Positions 60,111-64,000 of a stretch of DNA of 64,000 nt are shown here, one piece after another. The position numbers and the translations under genes are program-made. The stretch lies in assembly GCA_022316685.1 (NCBI GenBank), contig JAKJHU010000108.1, positions 1,240,001 to 1,304,000 of the forward strand, written 5' to 3'. This stretch comes from Progne subis subis (lineage: Eukaryota; Chordata; Aves; Passeriformes; Hirundinidae). How positions within the stretch are numbered: position 1 is the first letter of the stretch; each line of letters opens with the position of its first letter. The notes below the pieces were generated by a model, which was given only the letters and a program-made list of their open reading frames with translations, was not told where the DNA came from and did not search any database.

Positions 60111-61377
60111 GGTGTGGGTAACACCAAGGAGAAGTAGAGAATTGCCCAGGAGAGGAAATACTGTGTTCAGTAGTGTCATTATTTGCTGCTTTAAACCTCC
60201 TTGTTGTCACTTTTCCTTCTTGCAGAAGCAGAGACATCCCACAGTGCCACCTGTGCACGCTGGACAATAAAAAAGGACAAAAAAAATCACAACTCTTCTT
60301 TGCTGAAACCTCCGTGTTCTCTTCACTGAAGCTCCCAATCCCTGTTTTCATTTTGCGAGGGGAAAACCAGACGTTGGAAGTGCAGTGGATAATTCAGGAT
60401 GCAACCAGACTGACCAAGGCTGGGAGGAACCAGTGGCGGATTTCTGGGATAAATCGACAACCCACAGAGGAAATTTCTCACCTGGCTGCTTGCAGGAGGC
60501 AGATTTCAGGCCCCTAACCATGAGGCCAAGCTTTAAATCCAGATTAATTTATGACACAGTCTTTCTGCCTATAAAAATATATACATAGATAGATTTTACG
60601 GGGTTTCATGCAAGGTACCCACAGAAAAAAACCAAAAAATAAATGCTGTACCCCCACTGTGCTGACTTCCAGCGACTGGCACCTCACACAGCCCACAGTG
60701 GGAAGGGAAAAAAAGAAAAACCAGAATCAGCTCATTTCTTCTGGTTTCCAGCTAGGAGAGTGAGCTCAGGCTGTGAGGAGATACCTGGCTTCCTGCCCAA
60801 AACATCCCTTCCTTTTTCTGAGGCCCCTCCAGCACGGCATGGCTAAAAAAGGCAGTTGGAAAATGTCCTGGAAGCACGAAATGCCGCGTCTCTGCCTGCC
60901 TGGAGGGAGCAGCTCTAGGTGAGCTCTGGGGGAGCGCTCTGGAAGAGTTCTCACACAGTGCTTGCCCCCAAAAGTGTGGAATTCATGAGTGTTCCTGGCA
61001 CTCCCCGTGTTCCTGCCTGGAAAATGCAGGTGTCCCCGCAGCTCTGAGGAACTCCAGGCCCTGTAGAAAACCACTCAATTTCTTTTTCACTCTGTGCTGG
61101 TGCCCTGGCAGCTGGGAATGTTTCCTCCCGGACTTGGCACCGGTGTTACAGGAGCAAAAGATTTTCCCATTGTTACTAAAAATGGTAACAAAAATTGGCA
61201 CTATTTGCACTGCAGGAGCCAAGGGGGGGTTGTTGGGGTTTGGGGTTTTTTCCCAAGGTTTTTTCTTTCCCTGCCTGGAATTGTCCCAGCACAGGGAACA
61301 AAGGCTCCACACCAACTCCATCAACTCCAACATCCCAAGGATGGATGGAGCAATGTGATCCCTCTATTTTTAACTGG

Positions 61378-61580
61378 TGGTGCTGATTAAGAACCCCAAA
61401 TGATCACTTTTATCTTCATCTCGTGGTGTTGATTAAGAACCCACAATGATCATTTTAATCTTCATGTCATGGTGCTGATTAAGAACCCAAAATGATCCCT
61501 TTTATTTTCATCTCATGATGCTGATTAAGAACCCTAAATGATCCCTTCTGTCTTCATCTGGTGCTGATTAAGAGCCCAAT
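61378..61580. repeat. 46-bp tandem repeat, about 4.5 copies
   Basis: The landmark GCTGATTAAGAACC starts at 61382, 61428, 61474, 61520 and 61563 (spacing 46, 46, 46, 43). Units continue with AAATGATCNCTTTTATCTTC and ATCTCATGGT. Confidence 0.93.
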
Positions 61581-64000
61581 GTGGCCATTTCTGTGCCCAT
61601 CCTGAATACCTGACACAGATTTACTGGATGGGGAGTGAAAAGCTCTTCTACCTCACGTTCCCAGCTGGAGAATTCCAAGGAAAGCCCTTCTCCTTCCAGG
61701 AGCTCCCAGTTTCGGGCCCAGTGCTGGGGAAAGCAGTTACATAAATGCTGCAGGAACTGAGGGGGAGAGCGAATGTCAAAGCTTGCTGGAACATGAACCC
61801 GGGAGCCTTGTGGATTCAGTCTCCAACATCCATCAAACATGATTAATTTTAATGTCACAACATTTTAATGTCAATTACTTTTAATGTCACGGCTTCCTCT
61901 TTACTGCCGCGGCCACATTCCTGAGCTGATAAGAGATTCCCCCCCCAAAAGAACTTTTAAGATCAAATAAATAAACAATTCAGGATAAATGCTACAAACA
62001 AGCAGCAGCCTCCCTGCCTTTGGAAGGATGTGGGGAATCTTTTCCAAAGGCACTGAGTGAGAGATGGAGCATCTGAGGCTTTTGCATTCAAGGCCAAATT
62101 ACTACTTAGTAAAAATTCTCTTCTGCTCTCTTTTTTTCCTGGATACAAATTCAGAAAATTCCAGATGCCAGCCGGAGATGTGGCTTGATGCTATTTGCAT
62201 TAGCCAAGGATATCTTTTATTTAGGTGCTGCATAAAGAATAGCAAAGTTGTGATTGCAGGACCTTAAAATTTGTGTGCAAAAGGAGAAGCCAGGCAAGCT
62301 AAGACTGATGAAGAAACTCAGAAAAGAGTATTTGAGACTTAAAATCTTTAGTTATCAAGTGGCTGAGGGGGAAAACACAAAACAGCTGAAGGTTTGGGGT
62401 TTTTTTTGCAGTGCAACTCCTCACAATTTCAAACCCATTTAAATGCCACCCATTTAGCAGCCTGGGCTCGCATTCCAATCCCTCCAGCTTTATATTTTTG
62501 CCCTGAACTTCTGTTTGCTAAATGTTATTTTAAAGAGCTGGCGAGGTTGACAAAGCCTCAGACTCCCTGGGGTTTCTCACGAGAACAAAAGCAGCCCTTG
62601 TGGGTATCTTTAGAACAAATCATAGGGCTGAGGAGAAGTCAGGCCTCTAATAGGAAACGGAGATGGGTCACAAAAGATATTTGAACAGACAAACTAAAGT
62701 AAAACAGGAAAGCGAGTCAGGCACCTGCATGGCCTTTTTTAGAGTCCAAGAGCTGGCTTGGTGCTGTCGTTAAAATAAATTTCTGTGCCTATATTTGCAT
62801 TTAATAGAGGTGCATGAAGCAGCTTTATCTCAGAGCAGGGATTTTACGCCCATAACGCTTCAGTGGGGACTTTAAGCGCACAGTTCCACCCATTTCAGTC
62901 TCAACCAAGGCAAAAAATGGATTGCACCGCTCAGCAGCAGATCTGTCAGAACAGAAAAGGTGACTTTGAGGGAGTTTCAGCTGGTTTTAGTGCAGCAGAG
63001 ACCACCCCACGCACGGTGTTTGCACCTTCACAGCCTGCAGTTCCAGCTGCATCTTCTTTTTTTTTTTTTTTTTTTCTGTGAAACAGCCCTGCTTGAAATT
63101 CAGTTTCCACCCTGCATTTGCCAAAGCTCCAGCTAGCAGAGCTCAGAGCCCCTCATGATCCCGTCCTGCAGAGTTCTCAGAGGGCTCTGCAAAGGCACCA
63201 GGGGCTGCCCTGATCCCGGGAGGGGGCTGAGCATGAACCAGCCACAGCTGTCAGATGCTGTTAAGATCCAGGGCTCATTAAGAGCCGAGGCTGGAATTTG
63301 CATGACTCGATGAGTTTCGGTTCCCTGAAAAGAGGGAGGATTATCCCAGCATCCGCCATCCGGGCTGAGCGTGACACAGCCTGGTGCTCACCTGCACGCT
63401 CGGCCACGAACGTGTGCTCTCGGAGGGGAGCAGGTAAAGCCAGAGGTGCCAGACAGCACAACCTGACCAAATCCTGCGTGTGTGGCAGCGAACACAGCCT
63501 GCAGTCATCTGCAGCCTCCCCGAGCTCACATCCCTGGAGCTGCCGAGAGCAGCCTGAGCCCGGGCTGGGCTGCAGGAACCTCTACCCTGCCCCAGACTAA
63601 GCAAAGGCTCTCCAGGCACCAGCTGCTAAACAAAGCCCCACATTCCCGTTATTTACACATTTCTTCTGTGCTGAAGCAGCCAGAGACAGAGAGCGTGGCT
63701 GGGAGGCTGCAGGGAGGACTGGGAGTGCAGCTCTTCACCCCAGGCTGCGCAAAACTCTACCCAAAGCCGAAGCTCAACCTCCTGAAAAGGTTCCTTGGAC
63801 TGTTTTTGTTATTATTTCTCCATCACTTTGAGAAAACCTCTTTTCTTTATCGCAGCCAACGTCAGACCCACTCAGATCCAGCGGTTCAGGTCTACAAACT
63901 CAGTGTCTGTACTTTCCATTTACACTCAGATGCTGGCCATGAAATGTGAAAAATCTCAGTCAGCTCGAGTTTCCTCCCCACTTTGGTTCCCTTTTTCTCA

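Larger units (their letters stand above)
46634..64000 (-). other. CLMP: CLMP intron 1 and possibly upstream DNA
   Basis: CLMP exon 1 (signal peptide) must lie on the minus strand upstream of 46633. No convincing short exon with a Leu-rich start and phase-1 donor is seen to 64000. In mammals this intron is very long, so most or all of this 17 kb is probably intron. It contains a poly-A run at 47140-47167, (TA)n at 49841-49855, the dispersed repeat pair at 54855 and 59492, a CpG-rich patch at 52400-52690, a short CR1 end at 60035, the 46-bp tandem repeat at 61378, and otherwise unique sequence without recognisable genes. Confidence 0.55.

Noticed and set aside
63423..63470. Minus-strand ATG (63468-63470) with a short Leu/Ala-rich frame ending at GCAG|GTGAGC (63395-63400), phase 1, as CLMP exon 1
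   Set aside because: The phase fits, but the peptide runs 26 residues with charged residues before the junction and lacks a normal signal peptide core. No CpG-rich promoter surrounds it, so it looks like chance.

Overview
The window is nuclear DNA of a bird. Three vertebrate genes, all on the minus strand, can be rebuilt exon by exon: BSX (brain-specific homeobox), HSPA8 (cytosolic HSC70, with three intronic U14 C/D snoRNAs) and CLMP (CXADR-like membrane protein, all exons except the first). This order and orientation is the one I know from human 11q24 and chicken chromosome 24. CR1-type LINE remnants, short introns, high GC and very dense microsatellites and minisatellites favour an avian microchromosome. 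A songbird is a reasonable guess, but I cannot prove it from the sequence.

Layout. Bases 1-4400 lie beyond the BSX 3' end and hold no recognisable gene, only a 33-bp minisatellite. BSX (coding 4728-6589, three exons, 232 aa) sits in a CpG-rich block. About 21 kb of intergenic DNA follows (about 7.1-27.7 kb). It alternates between AT-rich, TAAT-rich islands that look like regulatory elements (7.4-7.9, 14.8-15.7, 20.5-20.8, 22.5-22.8 and 24.0-24.6 kb) and large tandem arrays: (CCTCT)n, a GGATCA-type hexamer, (TTCC)n, (GAAA)n, a 157-bp tandem repeat and a roughly 600-bp (ATCC)n array. HSPA8 (coding 28074-31818, eight coding exons, 646 aa) has a non-coding first exon near 32.8 kb, a TATA box, a canonical heat-shock element and CCAAT boxes. 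Its CpG island continues into a second, plus-facing promoter-like block with a CRE palindrome, an octamer and a YY1-type AAGATGGCGGC start site.

CLMP (coding exons 2-7, 39148-46633) lies beyond a 3 kb gap. Its introns carry long purine/pyrimidine arrays, a duplicated 165-bp segment, a young 50-bp minisatellite and an LTR-like insertion. From 46.6 kb to the end the sequence is CLMP intron 1 and possibly upstream DNA, with no further convincing exon. It contains a dispersed 250-bp repeat pair, a 46-bp tandem repeat and a small CpG-rich patch.

The three genes are not functionally coupled. BSX is a hypothalamic and pineal transcription factor, HSPA8 a housekeeping chaperone that also hosts rRNA-processing snoRNAs, and CLMP a junctional adhesion protein. 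Splice sites were placed by reading-frame continuity, GT/AG signals and remembered family sequences, without alignment tools. I see no undescribed multi-gene system here. The best leads are the divergent promoter at HSPA8, the homogenised U14 copies and several uncharacterised repeats.
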